The notes under the pieces: generated by a model
Told to the model about the DNA's origin: nothing
What the model saw: the letters and a program-made list of their open reading frames with translations, nothing else
Databases searched by the model: none
In this document: positions 42,163-50,867 of the stretch, in pieces
How positions within the stretch are numbered: position 1 is the first letter of the stretch
Layout: the number at the start of each line of letters is the position of its first letter
Translations under genes and position numbers: made by a program
DNA from: Micromonospora trifolii
GTDB taxonomy: Bacteria > Actinomycetota > Actinomycetes > Mycobacteriales > Micromonosporaceae
Direction: 5' to 3'
Assembly: GCF_022229005.1 (NCBI RefSeq)
Contig: NZ_JAKKFD010000002.1
Coordinates: 1 to 64,000, forward strand
Length of the DNA: 64,000 nt

Positions 42163-43604
42163 TGCTTCCCCCACCATTCCCGGAAGGTCTGCGGCGCGGG
42201 CAGCGGCAGGTCTCGCGACCGGGTCCACGCCGACGCGGGCCAGGGCAGTCGCCGCAGCGTGCGAGCGCCGGTGCGCCGCTCACGGTACGCCCCGAGCGGC
42301 CCCGCGCCGACCCGGGCCAGGCGCAGGGCGGCGGCCCACCGTCGGGGGCTGCGCATCACCCAGGACAGGACGCGCATGGCGGCCCGTTCGGCCGGCGGGT
42401 GCGGTGCCTGCTGGCGGAGGTGGACCAGGATCTCCGGAATGTTGATCTTCACGGGGCACACGTCGTAGCAGGCGCCACAGAGGGTCGACGCGTACGGCAG
42501 CGAGGCGTTGTCGGCCACGCCGGTCAGCTGCGGCGACAGGATCGCCCCGATCGGCCCCGGATACACCGAGCCGTACGCGTGCCCGCCGGCCCGTTCGTAC
42601 ACCGGGCAGACGTTGAGGCAGGCGGAGCAGCGGATGCAGGACAGCGCCGGCCGGCCGACCGGGTCGGCGAGCACCGCGGACCGACCATTGTCGACGAGCA
42701 CCACGTGCACGTCCTGCGGGCCGTCGCCGGGGGTGACGCCGGTCCACATCGAGGTGTACGGGTTCATCCGCTCACCGGTCGAGGATCGCGGCAGCAGTTG
42801 CAGGAAGACCTCCAGGTCGGTGAAGGTCGGCAGCAGCTTCTCGACGCCGACGACGCTGATCAGCGTCTCGGGGAGGGTGAGGCACATGCGTCCGTTGCCC
42901 TCGGACTCCACCACCACGAGGGTGCCGGTGTCGGCGACGGCGAAGTTGGCGCCGGAGACGGCGACCCGGGCCGAGAGGAAACGCCGTCGCAGGTGGGCGC
43001 GGGCCGCCTCGGCCAGCGCGGCCGGTTCGTCGCTCAGGTCGGCCGGCGCGTCGGCCATGCGACGCTGGAAGATCTCCCGGATCTGGGCCCGGTTGTAGTG
43101 GATGGCCGGCACCAGGATGTGCGAGGGGGTGTCGTCGCCGAGCTGCACGATCAGTTCCGCCAGGTCGGTCTCGTACGCGGCGATCCCGGCGGCCTCCAGC
43201 GCCTCGTTGAGCTCGATCTCCTGGGTGGCCATCGACTTGACCTTCACGACCTCGTCGGCTCCGGCTGCCTGGGTCAACGCGACAACGATCCGGCACGCCT
43301 CGGCCGCGTCGCGGGCCCAGTGCACAGTGGCGCCGGCAGCGGTGGCGGACGCTTCGAACTGCTCCAGCAGCTCCGGCAGGCGGCGTTGGACGTCCGCCTT
43401 GATCGCCGCGCCGGCGTCCCGTAGGGCCTCCCAGTCGGGTACCTCGTCGACGACCCGGGCTCGTTTGGCCCGAATGGTGCGGGTGGCCCGGTGCAGGTTG
43501 GCCCGCAGTTGCGTGTCGGCTACTGCCGGCTTGGCGGCGGTGGGAAACGGCAGCGGCGTGCGGATCCGCCCGCTCCCGGTGGCGGGTGCGACCGGACGGC
43601 TCAT
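42159..43604 (-). CDS. lutB: L-lactate utilization iron-sulfur protein LutB
   Basis: 481 aa, ATGA overlap with lutA. The N-terminal LUD domain (VVKVKSMATQEIELNEALEA; HILVPAIHYNRAQIREIF) is followed by two 4Fe-4S motifs CIRCSACLNVCP and CGACYDVCP and the C-terminal LutB extension. With LutA and LutC it oxidises L-lactate to pyruvate. All cysteines expected in the second cluster half are partly lost (three Cys plus CP visible), as in many LutB. Confidence 0.93.
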   Translation of the reverse strand: MSRPVAPATGSGRIRTPLPFPTAAKPAVADTQLRANLHRATRTIRAKRARVVDEVPDWEALRDAGAAIKADVQRRLPELLEQFEASATAAGATVHWARDAAEACRIVVALTQAAGADEVVKVKSMATQEIELNEALEAAGIAAYETDLAELIVQLGDDTPSHILVPAIHYNRAQIREIFQRRMADAPADLSDEPAALAEAARAHLRRRFLSARVAVSGANFAVADTGTLVVVESEGNGRMCLTLPETLISVVGVEKLLPTFTDLEVFLQLLPRSSTGERMNPYTSMWTGVTPGDGPQDVHVVLVDNGRSAVLADPVGRPALSCIRCSACLNVCPVYERAGGHAYGSVYPGPIGAILSPQLTGVADNASLPYASTLCGACYDVCPVKINIPEILVHLRQQAPHPPAERAAMRVLSWVMRSPRRWAAALRLARVGAGPLGAYRERRTGARTLRRLPWPASAWTRSRDLPLPAPQTFREWWGKQ

Positions 43605-44311
43605 GAGGTGGCTCCCGTCTCGGCGAGAATCTCGGCGTAGTGCACGGCCCGCACGCCGGAGCGGTGGCGGTCGAGGCCGCCGCCGATGTGCGCCAGGCAG
43701 GAGTTGTCGGCGGCGGCGAGCACCCGTGCGCCGGTGTCGCGGACCCGGGCGCACTTGTCGGTGAGCATCGCTGTGGAGACGTCCGGGTTCTTCAGGGCGA
43801 ACGTGCCGCCGAAACCACAGCACTCCTCGGCGTCGCCCAGCTCGACCAGCTTGATCCCGCGCACCTGGCGCAGCAGGGTCAGCGGTCGGTCGCCGAGGCG
43901 CAGCATGCGCAGGCCGTGGCAGGTGGGGTGATAGGTGACTGTCTCCCTGAACTCGGCGCCGACGTCGGTGACGCCGAGGACGTCGACGAGCAGCTCGGAC
44001 AGCTCGTACGTGCGGGCGGCCACCGAGGTGGCGGGCGGGTGCAGGTGCGGGTACTGGTCGCGGATCATCGCCGTGCACGACCCGGACGGCGCGACTATGG
44101 CGTCGTAGGAGTCGAAGACGTCGACGTAGTTGCGCACCATCGGCATGGCCTCGGCCCGGTAACCCGTGTTGGCGTGCATCTGCCCGCAACAGGTCTGGTC
44201 GGCGGGGAAGTCGACGGTGTGGCCGAGTCGCCGCAGGATGCGGGTGACAGCGATGCCGGTGGCCGGGAACGCGAGGTCGTTGACGCAGGTGATGAAGAGG
44301 GCGATCCGCAT
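43601..44311 (-). CDS. lutA: L-lactate utilization protein LutA (CCG-domain subunit)
   Basis: 236 aa, ATG with GAGGAG upstream. Two cysteine-rich CCG domains: DQTCCGQMHANTGY and DAEECCGFGGTFAL, plus YHPTCHGLRMLRLGD. First gene of lutABC, 28 bases downstream of the FadR-type regulator gene on the same strand, so the four genes are probably one transcript. Confidence 0.93.
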   Translation of the reverse strand: MRIALFITCVNDLAFPATGIAVTRILRRLGHTVDFPADQTCCGQMHANTGYRAEAMPMVRNYVDVFDSYDAIVAPSGSCTAMIRDQYPHLHPPATSVAARTYELSELLVDVLGVTDVGAEFRETVTYHPTCHGLRMLRLGDRPLTLLRQVRGIKLVELGDAEECCGFGGTFALKNPDVSTAMLTDKCARVRDTGARVLAAADNSCLAHIGGGLDRHRSGVRAVHYAEILAETGATS

Positions 44312-44339
44312 GGCGGCTCCTCGGATCGGTGGGGGTGGG

Positions 44340-45059
44340 TCACGCCGAGTCGCGCGGTGTTCCGGGGGTGGGGAGCTGGTCGAAGGCGGGCAGGTGGCGC
44401 TCCCGGGCGGCGCTGAGGTGGGCGCGCATCGCCTCGGTGGCGGCTGGCGCGTCACCGGCGACGATGGCGGCGGCGATGCGCTGGTGCTCGGTGTTGGTGT
44501 CCGGCGCGCCGGCGACCGGAAAGTACAGCCGGTGCAGGTGCAGGTGGGAGTGCAGCCGCGTGATGGTGTCCCGCAGCAGGGGGCTGCCGGAGACCTCGGC
44601 GATCAGGTCGTGGAACCTCGCGTCCAGCGCGGTGAAGGCGGCGTGTCGGCGATAGCCGTCGCCGGCCTCCACGTCGATGCTCGCCGCCGCCTCGACGCTG
44701 ATCCGTTGGCGGGCTTCGGCGGAGGCGTGCGTGGCGGCCCGTCCGGCGGTGGCGCCCTCCAGCAGTTGGCGCACGTCGAACAGGTCGTCGAACTCGGCGC
44801 GGCTCAGCAGCGGCGTGGTGGTGTAGCCGGAGAGCGGGCGTTTACGGACCAGGCCGTCGGCCTCCAGCCGGGCGAGGGCCTCACGAACCGGGGTGGGGGA
44901 GACATCCAGCTCCCGGGCGAGCGCGTCGATGTTGACCCGTTCGCCGGGGGGAAGGATGTGGTCCATGACCAGCGTCTTTATCGACTCGTAGACGTCCTCG
45001 GTGAGGGTGAGTCGACGGGCGGGACGGAGTCGACCCTCGCGAGGTTCCTGCTGGGCCAT
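44340..45059 (-). CDS. GntR/FadR-family regulator of lactate and sugar-acid genes
   Basis: 239 aa, ATG with GAGGAGACGAG. Winged helix (LTEDVYESIKTLVMDHILPP, ELDVSPTPVREALARLEADG) and an all-helical FCD domain with candidate metal ligands in DARFHDLIAEV, HSHLHLHRL and the late EHQRIAAAIVAGD. Encoded upstream of lutABC and divergent from the L-fucose-type operon, so it is placed to control both from one region. The perfect palindrome at 45123 is its likely operator. Effector unknown; L-lactate or a fuconate-pathway acid is plausible. Confidence 0.9.
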   Translation of the reverse strand: MAQQEPREGRLRPARRLTLTEDVYESIKTLVMDHILPPGERVNIDALARELDVSPTPVREALARLEADGLVRKRPLSGYTTTPLLSRAEFDDLFDVRQLLEGATAGRAATHASAEARQRISVEAAASIDVEAGDGYRRHAAFTALDARFHDLIAEVSGSPLLRDTITRLHSHLHLHRLYFPVAGAPDTNTEHQRIAAAIVAGDAPAATEAMRAHLSAARERHLPAFDQLPTPGTPRDSA

Positions 45060-45079
45060 CTCGTCTCCTCAGCAACCCC

Positions 45080-45132
45080 TTGACTGTGCCGGTGTGAGCG
45101 AGTACACACTAGCAAAGCAACATCCTATAGGA
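45080..45132 (+). promoter_or_regulatory. Promoter and operator of the sugar operon
   Basis: TTGACT (45080-45085) and TACACA (45103-45108) with 17 bases between form a sigma-70 promoter. The perfect palindrome TCCTATAGGA lies at 45123-45132, about where transcription would just have begun, a position that suits roadblock repression by the divergent FadR-type protein (inference). Confidence 0.6.
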
Positions 45133-45183
45133 AATAGGTTCCCCCGCCAGCGTCTCGCCACCACCACCCCCGAGGAGACGAAC

Positions 45184-46233
45184 ATGTCGCGCAGAATGCT
45201 GTCCCGAATCGGCTCCGGCCTGACCGTCGTGGCCCTCGCCACGACCACTGTGGCCTGCACGAAGAAGAGCGACAACACCGACGCCGAAACCGGTGGCCGG
45301 GAACCGGCGCAGGTCAAGGTCGCGCTTGTGCCCGGTGGCTCGCACCCGTACTTCCAGCCCTGGAAGGACGCCGGGGCCAAGGCCAAGACCGAACTCGCGC
45401 TCGGCGACGTCACCTTCAACGAGACCGCCGGGTGGGACCAGACCAAGCAGAACGACGTGCTCAAGTCCCTCGCCGCGCAGGGCTACAACGCCTTCGGCGT
45501 CTTCGGCGTCTCCCCGGACAACATCAACTCGACCTTCGAGGACCTCAAGCGGCAGGGCTTCCCCGTCGGCTCGCTGGCCTCCTGTCCGGCCGGGGCCAAC
45601 AAGGCCGACTTCTGCCTCTCCACCGACGTGGAGGTCGCCGCGTACAAGGGCGCCAAGGCCGCCATCGACGCGATCGGCGGTCAGGGCAACCTGGTGCACC
45701 TGACCGGGAACAAGGTCGACTCCAACACCCAGCGCCGGATCGCTGGCGTGGAGAAGGCGGTCGCCGAGACCGGTGGCAAGGTGACCCTGATCCAGAGCGT
45801 CACCGACATCGACAAGGACCTGCAGAGCGCGCAGCGGGCTGTGGCCGACCTCCTCGCCGCGAAGGGCCGCCAGATCCAGGCGATAGTGAACACCGCCTAC
45901 AACCCGGCGGTCGCCTCGGCCGAGGGCGTCCGCCAGTCGAAGCTGCCCATCAAGGTCGTCGCCATCGACGACGACCCGACGGTCCTCGACGGGCTGCGCG
46001 GCGGCTCCGTGGCCGCCACCATCCTGCAGAACCCGGTCGGTCAGGCCCAGGTCGGCTCGTACGCCCTGATGAAGCTCAGCGGCGGCTGCACCATGGCCGA
46101 AGCCGGAGTGACAATCGACTCGGGCTCGTTCGTGGTGACAAAGGACAACCTGGACGGCTACGAGGCCGACCGCACCGCCGCCACCGAGGCACTGCGCAAG
46201 AAGTTCGACGGCGACCTGCTCAAGTGCAGCTGA
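45184..46233 (+). CDS. Sugar ABC transporter substrate-binding lipoprotein (CUT2 type)
   Basis: 349 aa, ATG with GAGGAG. Lipobox TVAC (Cys25). Periplasmic-binding fold of the ribose/galactose type: VKVALVPGGSHPYFQPWKDA, KNDVLKSLAAQGYNAFGVFG-like strand-helix units (as QNDVLKSLAAQGYNAFGVFG), and VVAIDDDPTVLDGLRGG. First gene of a nine-gene rightward unit. From context the ligand is a sugar such as L-fucose or a related aldose. Confidence 0.9.
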   Translation: MSRRMLSRIGSGLTVVALATTTVACTKKSDNTDAETGGREPAQVKVALVPGGSHPYFQPWKDAGAKAKTELALGDVTFNETAGWDQTKQNDVLKSLAAQGYNAFGVFGVSPDNINSTFEDLKRQGFPVGSLASCPAGANKADFCLSTDVEVAAYKGAKAAIDAIGGQGNLVHLTGNKVDSNTQRRIAGVEKAVAETGGKVTLIQSVTDIDKDLQSAQRAVADLLAAKGRQIQAIVNTAYNPAVASAEGVRQSKLPIKVVAIDDDPTVLDGLRGGSVAATILQNPVGQAQVGSYALMKLSGGCTMAEAGVTIDSGSFVVTKDNLDGYEADRTAATEALRKKFDGDLLKCS

Positions 46234-47321
46234 TGTCGACAATCACCAAGGCCGACGCGTACCTCGTCGACATTCCCGTCGAGACCGTCCGCACCGACGC
46301 GGTACAGGCGTTCCTCAAGCAGGAGACGCTCTTCGTCGAGGTGCGCACGGCCGACGGCGGGCACGGCACGGGCTACTCGTACACGATCGGGACCGGCGGC
46401 ACCGCTGTGCTCGCGCTGCTGCGCGACTACCTGCTGCCGCACCTGGTCGGCCGCGACGCCGCCCGGGTGGAGGCGGTCTGGCGTGACCTGCACGCCGCCA
46501 CCCGCGCCACAGCTGTCGGTGCCATCACCTCGTTGGCGCTCGCCGCTATCGACACCGCCCTGTGGGACCTACGGGCCCGCGCCGCAGGCCTGCCGCTGTG
46601 GGTGCTCGCCGGTGGCGCCAAGGACCGCATCCCGCTCTACGACACCGAGGGTGGCTGGCTGCACCTCACCGAGGACGAGCTGGTCGCCGGCGCGAAGGCG
46701 TCCCAGGCGGCCGGCTGGCCCGGCGTCAAGCTGAAGGTCGGCAAGCCCAACCCGGCCGAGGACGCCGCCCGCATCGGCGCGGTCCGGGCGGCCCTCGGCG
46801 AGCACTTCGACGTGATGGTCGACGCCAACCAGTCGCTGACCGCCGCCGAGGCGATCCGCCGGGCCCGGCTGCTCGAACCGCACCAGCTCGCCTGGTTCGA
46901 GGAGCCGCTGCCCGCCGACGACGTCGCCGGGCATGAGCTGCTGGCCCGCGCGACGAGCATCCCGGTCGCGGTGGGGGAGTCGATGTACTCGATCGGCCAG
47001 TTCGCCGAGTACCTACGCCGGCAGGCGGCCGGCGTCGTCCAGGTCGACGTCGCGCGCATCGGCGGCATCACCCCGTGGCTCAAGGTCGCGCACCTCGCCG
47101 AGGCCTGCAACGTGGTGGTCTGCCCGCACTTCCTGATGGAACTGCACGTGAGCCTCTGCGCGGCCGTGCCGAACAGTCGCTACGTCGAGCACATCCCGCA
47201 ACTGCGCGCGATCACCCGGACCGAGATCGCGATCGTCGACGGCCACGCGCTCGCCCCCGGCGAGCCGGGCCTCGGCATCGACTGGGACCGCGACGCGATC
47301 GAGGACAGGAGGGTGGCGTGA
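46233..47321 (+). CDS. Enolase-superfamily sugar-acid dehydratase (mandelate racemase subgroup)
   Basis: 362 aa, TGATG overlap with the binding-protein gene. MR-type active site: KLKVGK (K-x-K), metal ligands in VMVDANQS, WFEEPLP and VAVGESMYS, then QVDVARIGG and the catalytic His of VVCPHFLMELH. It is distinct from the L-fuconate dehydratase farther down (434 aa). The GYSYTIGTGG and YDTEGGWLH stretches recall talarate/galactarate or L-lyxonate dehydratases, but the substrate cannot be fixed. Confidence 0.85.
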   Translation: MSTITKADAYLVDIPVETVRTDAVQAFLKQETLFVEVRTADGGHGTGYSYTIGTGGTAVLALLRDYLLPHLVGRDAARVEAVWRDLHAATRATAVGAITSLALAAIDTALWDLRARAAGLPLWVLAGGAKDRIPLYDTEGGWLHLTEDELVAGAKASQAAGWPGVKLKVGKPNPAEDAARIGAVRAALGEHFDVMVDANQSLTAAEAIRRARLLEPHQLAWFEEPLPADDVAGHELLARATSIPVAVGESMYSIGQFAEYLRRQAAGVVQVDVARIGGITPWLKVAHLAEACNVVVCPHFLMELHVSLCAAVPNSRYVEHIPQLRAITRTEIAIVDGHALAPGEPGLGIDWDRDAIEDRRVA

Positions 47322-48391
47322 AGACGGAAACAGCGCCGGAGGCGCCTGCGGTGCCTCCGGCCGCGGACCCCAGGCCGCCGGCCAGGGTCCTGCCGGTCTG
47401 GGCGAACCCCCGGCTCGGCCTGCTCATCGTCATCGCCGCGCTGGTCGTCCTCTTCTCGTCGCTCACCCCCGCGTTCCTCGACCCCCGCCTCACCCTGGCA
47501 CCGCTACAGGCCGACATCAGCGTGTACGTCGTGGTCGGTCTCGCCCAGCTCGCCGTGCTCTCGCTCGGGCACATGAACATGGCAGTCGGCCGGATGGCCG
47601 CGCTGTCCACCTTCGCGATGGGCCTGGCCTACGACCGGCTCGGCGTCCCGCTGCTGGTCGGTCTGCTCCTGGGTCTCGCCGTAGGGGCGGGCATCGGCGC
47701 GCTCGCCGGCCTGCTCATCGCCAAGACCGGCGTGAACTCCTTCGTGGTCACCCTCGCGCTCGACTTCGGGCTGCTGGGCCTCGTCACGATCCTCTACACC
47801 TGGGCGACCGGCGGGGTGTCGTTCGCGGTGCAGCCCAGTGGGCTCGCCGCCCTGCGCTTCGACACCTTCGCCGACTACTGCATGGGCGAGGTCTGCGGAC
47901 CCCGGATCCCGCTGGTGGTGCCGATCGCGGTCGCCGCGGCGCTCGGTGTCGGCCTGCTGTTCCGGCACGCCCGGCTGGGCCGGGAGATCCTGATGACCGG
48001 CTCCAACACTGTCGCCGCCGAGCTGTCCGGCATCCCCACCCATCGCCGGGTCGTCACCGCACACGCGTTGAGCGGGCTGCTCGCCGCGCTGGCCGGGTTC
48101 CTGCTCGCCGCCAACAACGGCGCCTTCTCCGCCAACATCGGCGAGTCGTTCCTGCTGCCGTCGTTCCTGGCCCCGGTGCTCGGTGGGACGCTGCTCGCCG
48201 GTGGTGCGGTCAGCGTCCTCGGCACCGCGCTCGGCGCGACCCTGACCCAGGTCATCTACAAGGGCCTCAACCTCCTCCAGTTCTCCCTGGAGGAGCTGAA
48301 GCTCTACATCGGACTCGTGTTGCTCGCGGCGCTGTCGCTGGACCGGCTGCGGGCCGTGCTCGCCGAGCGAAGGGCGGTGTCACCATCTTGA
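47318..48391 (+). CDS. Sugar ABC transporter permease 1 (CUT2, RbsC-like)
   Basis: 357 aa from GTG, GTGA overlap and GGAGGG upstream. About ten helices; the family motifs SVYVVVGLAQLAVLSLGHMN, GRMAALSTFAMG and TGSNTVAAELSGIPTHRRVV are present. The coupled second permease follows. A Pro-rich N-terminal extension of 25 residues is unusual but harmless. Confidence 0.9.
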   Translation: MKTETAPEAPAVPPAADPRPPARVLPVWANPRLGLLIVIAALVVLFSSLTPAFLDPRLTLAPLQADISVYVVVGLAQLAVLSLGHMNMAVGRMAALSTFAMGLAYDRLGVPLLVGLLLGLAVGAGIGALAGLLIAKTGVNSFVVTLALDFGLLGLVTILYTWATGGVSFAVQPSGLAALRFDTFADYCMGEVCGPRIPLVVPIAVAAALGVGLLFRHARLGREILMTGSNTVAAELSGIPTHRRVVTAHALSGLLAALAGFLLAANNGAFSANIGESFLLPSFLAPVLGGTLLAGGAVSVLGTALGATLTQVIYKGLNLLQFSLEELKLYIGLVLLAALSLDRLRAVLAERRAVSPS

Positions 48392-49338
48392 GGAGCGTGA
48401 TCCGGACCAACGAGTTCACCCTCGCGGTGATCGCGGCGCTCGGGTTCGCGGCGCTCGCGGTCGCCACCGACTTCAACCTGCTCACCGCCGGCACCCTGGA
48501 CGCCTTCCTGCGCTTCCTCGCCCTGCCGATCGTCATCGGCCTGGCCCAGATGGTCGTGCTCGCCGTCGGTCAGATGAACCTCTCGGTGGGCGTGCTCACC
48601 GGGTTCTGCGCGGTGGCCTCGGGCTGGCTGATGATCGACGCCGGGCTGCCCGCCCCGGTCGCGGTGCTCGCCGCGCTGGCCCTCGGCGCCGTCGTCGGAC
48701 TGGTCAACGGCCTGTTGGTGATCTTCACCCGGATCAACGGGTTCATCGTCACCCTCGCCACCATGACGATCCTCGAAGGACTGCGGTACGGGGTGAACGG
48801 CACCGGCACCTACCAGGGCTACTCGCCCGGCCTGCGCGAGTTCGGGCAGGCGTCACTGGCCGGCGTACCGGTGGTCTTCCTGCTGGCGGTCGCGATCGCC
48901 GTCGGGGTGGCCCTCTTCTTCCGGCGCACAGTGCCCGGACGGCACCTGCTCGCCTCCGGCGGCAACCCGTTCGCCGCCCGGCTGTCGGGCATCTCCAACG
49001 ACCGGGCGCTGGTGCTGGCCCACACCCTGTCCGGGCTGCTGGCCGGCTTCGCCGCGGTGATCGTGGTGGCAGCCTTCGGCTCGGTGAACGCCTCGATCGG
49101 CGACGACCTGCTGCTGCCCAGCTTCGCCGCGCCGATCATCGGCGGGGTGGCCCTGGCCGGCGGCATGATCAGCGTGACCGGCACGGTGCTCGCCGCCTTC
49201 CTGGTGCGGCTGGTCGACGTGAGCCAGTCGCAGTTCGACATCAACCGACGATGGGTGGACCTCATCATCGGCGCAGTCGTCCTCGGAGCGGTGCTGCTCG
49301 GTCAGTTCCGCGACAAGCTCTCCGGAGGTCCACGATGA
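48388..49338 (+). CDS. Sugar ABC transporter permease 2 (CUT2, RbsC-like)
   Basis: 316 aa. The best start is TTG 48388, which overlaps the stop of permease 1 as TTGA; no ATG/GTG lies near. Motifs: LPIVIGLAQMVVLAVGQMNL, SVGVLTGFCAVASG, ASGGNPFAARLSGISNDRAL. Forms a heterodimer with permease 1, unlike the homodimers of many CUT2 systems. Confidence 0.9.
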   Translation: MRSVIRTNEFTLAVIAALGFAALAVATDFNLLTAGTLDAFLRFLALPIVIGLAQMVVLAVGQMNLSVGVLTGFCAVASGWLMIDAGLPAPVAVLAALALGAVVGLVNGLLVIFTRINGFIVTLATMTILEGLRYGVNGTGTYQGYSPGLREFGQASLAGVPVVFLLAVAIAVGVALFFRRTVPGRHLLASGGNPFAARLSGISNDRALVLAHTLSGLLAGFAAVIVVAAFGSVNASIGDDLLLPSFAAPIIGGVALAGGMISVTGTVLAAFLVRLVDVSQSQFDINRRWVDLIIGAVVLGAVLLGQFRDKLSGGPR

Positions 49339-50867
49339 GCGTCGTGCTGTCCGCGGAGAAACTGGTCAAGACGTTCCCCGGGGTACGCGCCCTGGACGAG
49401 GCGACGCTGACAGTGACCTCCGGCAGCGTGCACGCGCTGCTCGGCGAGAATGGCGCCGGCAAGAGCACCCTGATCAAGATCCTGACCGGGGTGTACCGGC
49501 CGGACGGTGGGCTCCTGCGGCTGCCCGGGCCCGACGGCGAGCTGCGCACTGTGCAGCTGGGCAACCCGCAGGACGCCCAGCGGGCCGGCATCGGTGTCGT
49601 GCACCAGGAGCGGAACCTGATCCCGGCGTTCAGCGTCGCCGAGAACATCTGCCTGCAACACCTGCCCCGACGCGCCGGCCTGCTCGACCGGGCGGCCCTG
49701 CGTACCGAGGCCCGCCGTTGCCTCGACCTGCTCGACCTCGACCTGGACCCGGACCTGCCGGTGTCGCGGCTGTCGGTGGCCCAGCTGCAACTGGTGGAGA
49801 TCGCCAAGGCGTTGTCGGCGGACTCGACGGTGCTGCTGCTCGATGAACCGACAGCGTCGCTGACGAACGACGAGGCCGACCGGCTCTACGGCATCGTGCG
49901 TCGGCTGTCCGAGCGGGGCCACGCCACAGTGCTGGTCAGTCACAAACTGGAGGAGGTCTTCGCTGTCGCCGACACGGTGACGGTGCTGCGCGACGGGCGC
50001 AGCGTCGCCGAGGCCGAACCCCTCGCCGACCACAGCCGCGAGGAGATCGTCGACCTGATGGTCGGCCGGGCGTACCAGCAGGTGCACCTCGCCGCCCGCA
50101 CCGTCGCGGCGGACGTCGAACCGGCGCTGGCCCTCGACCACGTCGCCACCACCGCCGGGCACCACGACGTCAACCTCGCCGTCCGCCCCGGCGAGATCGT
50201 CGGCCTGTACGGGCTGGTCGGCGCGGGCCGCAGCGAGCTGGCCAAGGCGTTGCTCGGCCTCGACCGGATCACCGCCGGTGAGGTGCTGGTGCACGGGCGT
50301 CCGGCCCGGATCCGGGACGTGGGCGACGCGCTGCACCGCTACCGGATCGGCTACGTCACCGAGAACCGCAAGGAGGAGGGCCTCTTCCTCGACCAGACAG
50401 TGGCCCGCAACACGGCCGTGACGGTGTGGCGCAAGCTGGCCCGGCTCGGGCTGGTCCGGGACCGGGCGGAGCGGTCCCTGGTCGACGAGTACGCCGAACG
50501 GCTGGGCATCCGACTCGCCTCGCCCGACCAGCACGCCGGTCAGCTCTCCGGCGGCAACCAGCAGAAGGTCAGCCTGGCCAAATGGCTGGCGGCCGACTGC
50601 GACGTGCTCATCATCGACGAGCCCACCGTCGGCATCGACGTGCGCACCAAGGCGGCCTTCCACGAATTGATCGCCGGCCTGGCCGCGCGGGGAATGGCGA
50701 TCCTGCTGATCTCGTCGGATCTGCCGGAGATGGTCACCCTCGCCGATCGGATCGCTGTGATGCGGGAGTTCGCCATTGTTGGTGAACTGGACAACGATCA
50801 CGACTACGACCGGATGAGTCAGTCGGTGATCCGGTTCATCCACGATGGTCAGGGGGTCGTCGCGTGA
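49335..50867 (+). CDS. Sugar ABC transporter ATP-binding protein (CUT2, RbsA-like)
   Basis: 510 aa, ATGA overlap. Two ABC domains: first with Walker A GENGAGKST, signature LSVAQLQ and Walker B VLLLDEPTASL; second with the degenerate Walker A GLVGAGRSE and signature LSGGNQQK, Walker B VLIIDEPTVGID, as usual in RbsA/MglA proteins. GTGA overlap with the reductase gene downstream ties transport and catabolism together. Confidence 0.92.
   Translation: MSVVLSAEKLVKTFPGVRALDEATLTVTSGSVHALLGENGAGKSTLIKILTGVYRPDGGLLRLPGPDGELRTVQLGNPQDAQRAGIGVVHQERNLIPAFSVAENICLQHLPRRAGLLDRAALRTEARRCLDLLDLDLDPDLPVSRLSVAQLQLVEIAKALSADSTVLLLDEPTASLTNDEADRLYGIVRRLSERGHATVLVSHKLEEVFAVADTVTVLRDGRSVAEAEPLADHSREEIVDLMVGRAYQQVHLAARTVAADVEPALALDHVATTAGHHDVNLAVRPGEIVGLYGLVGAGRSELAKALLGLDRITAGEVLVHGRPARIRDVGDALHRYRIGYVTENRKEEGLFLDQTVARNTAVTVWRKLARLGLVRDRAERSLVDEYAERLGIRLASPDQHAGQLSGGNQQKVSLAKWLAADCDVLIIDEPTVGIDVRTKAAFHELIAGLAARGMAILLISSDLPEMVTLADRIAVMREFAIVGELDNDHDYDRMSQSVIRFIHDGQGVVA

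Noticed and set aside
48388..48391. Frameshift between the two CUT2 permease genes
   Set aside because: Both proteins are full length; the junction is explained by a TTG start overlapping the stop codon.
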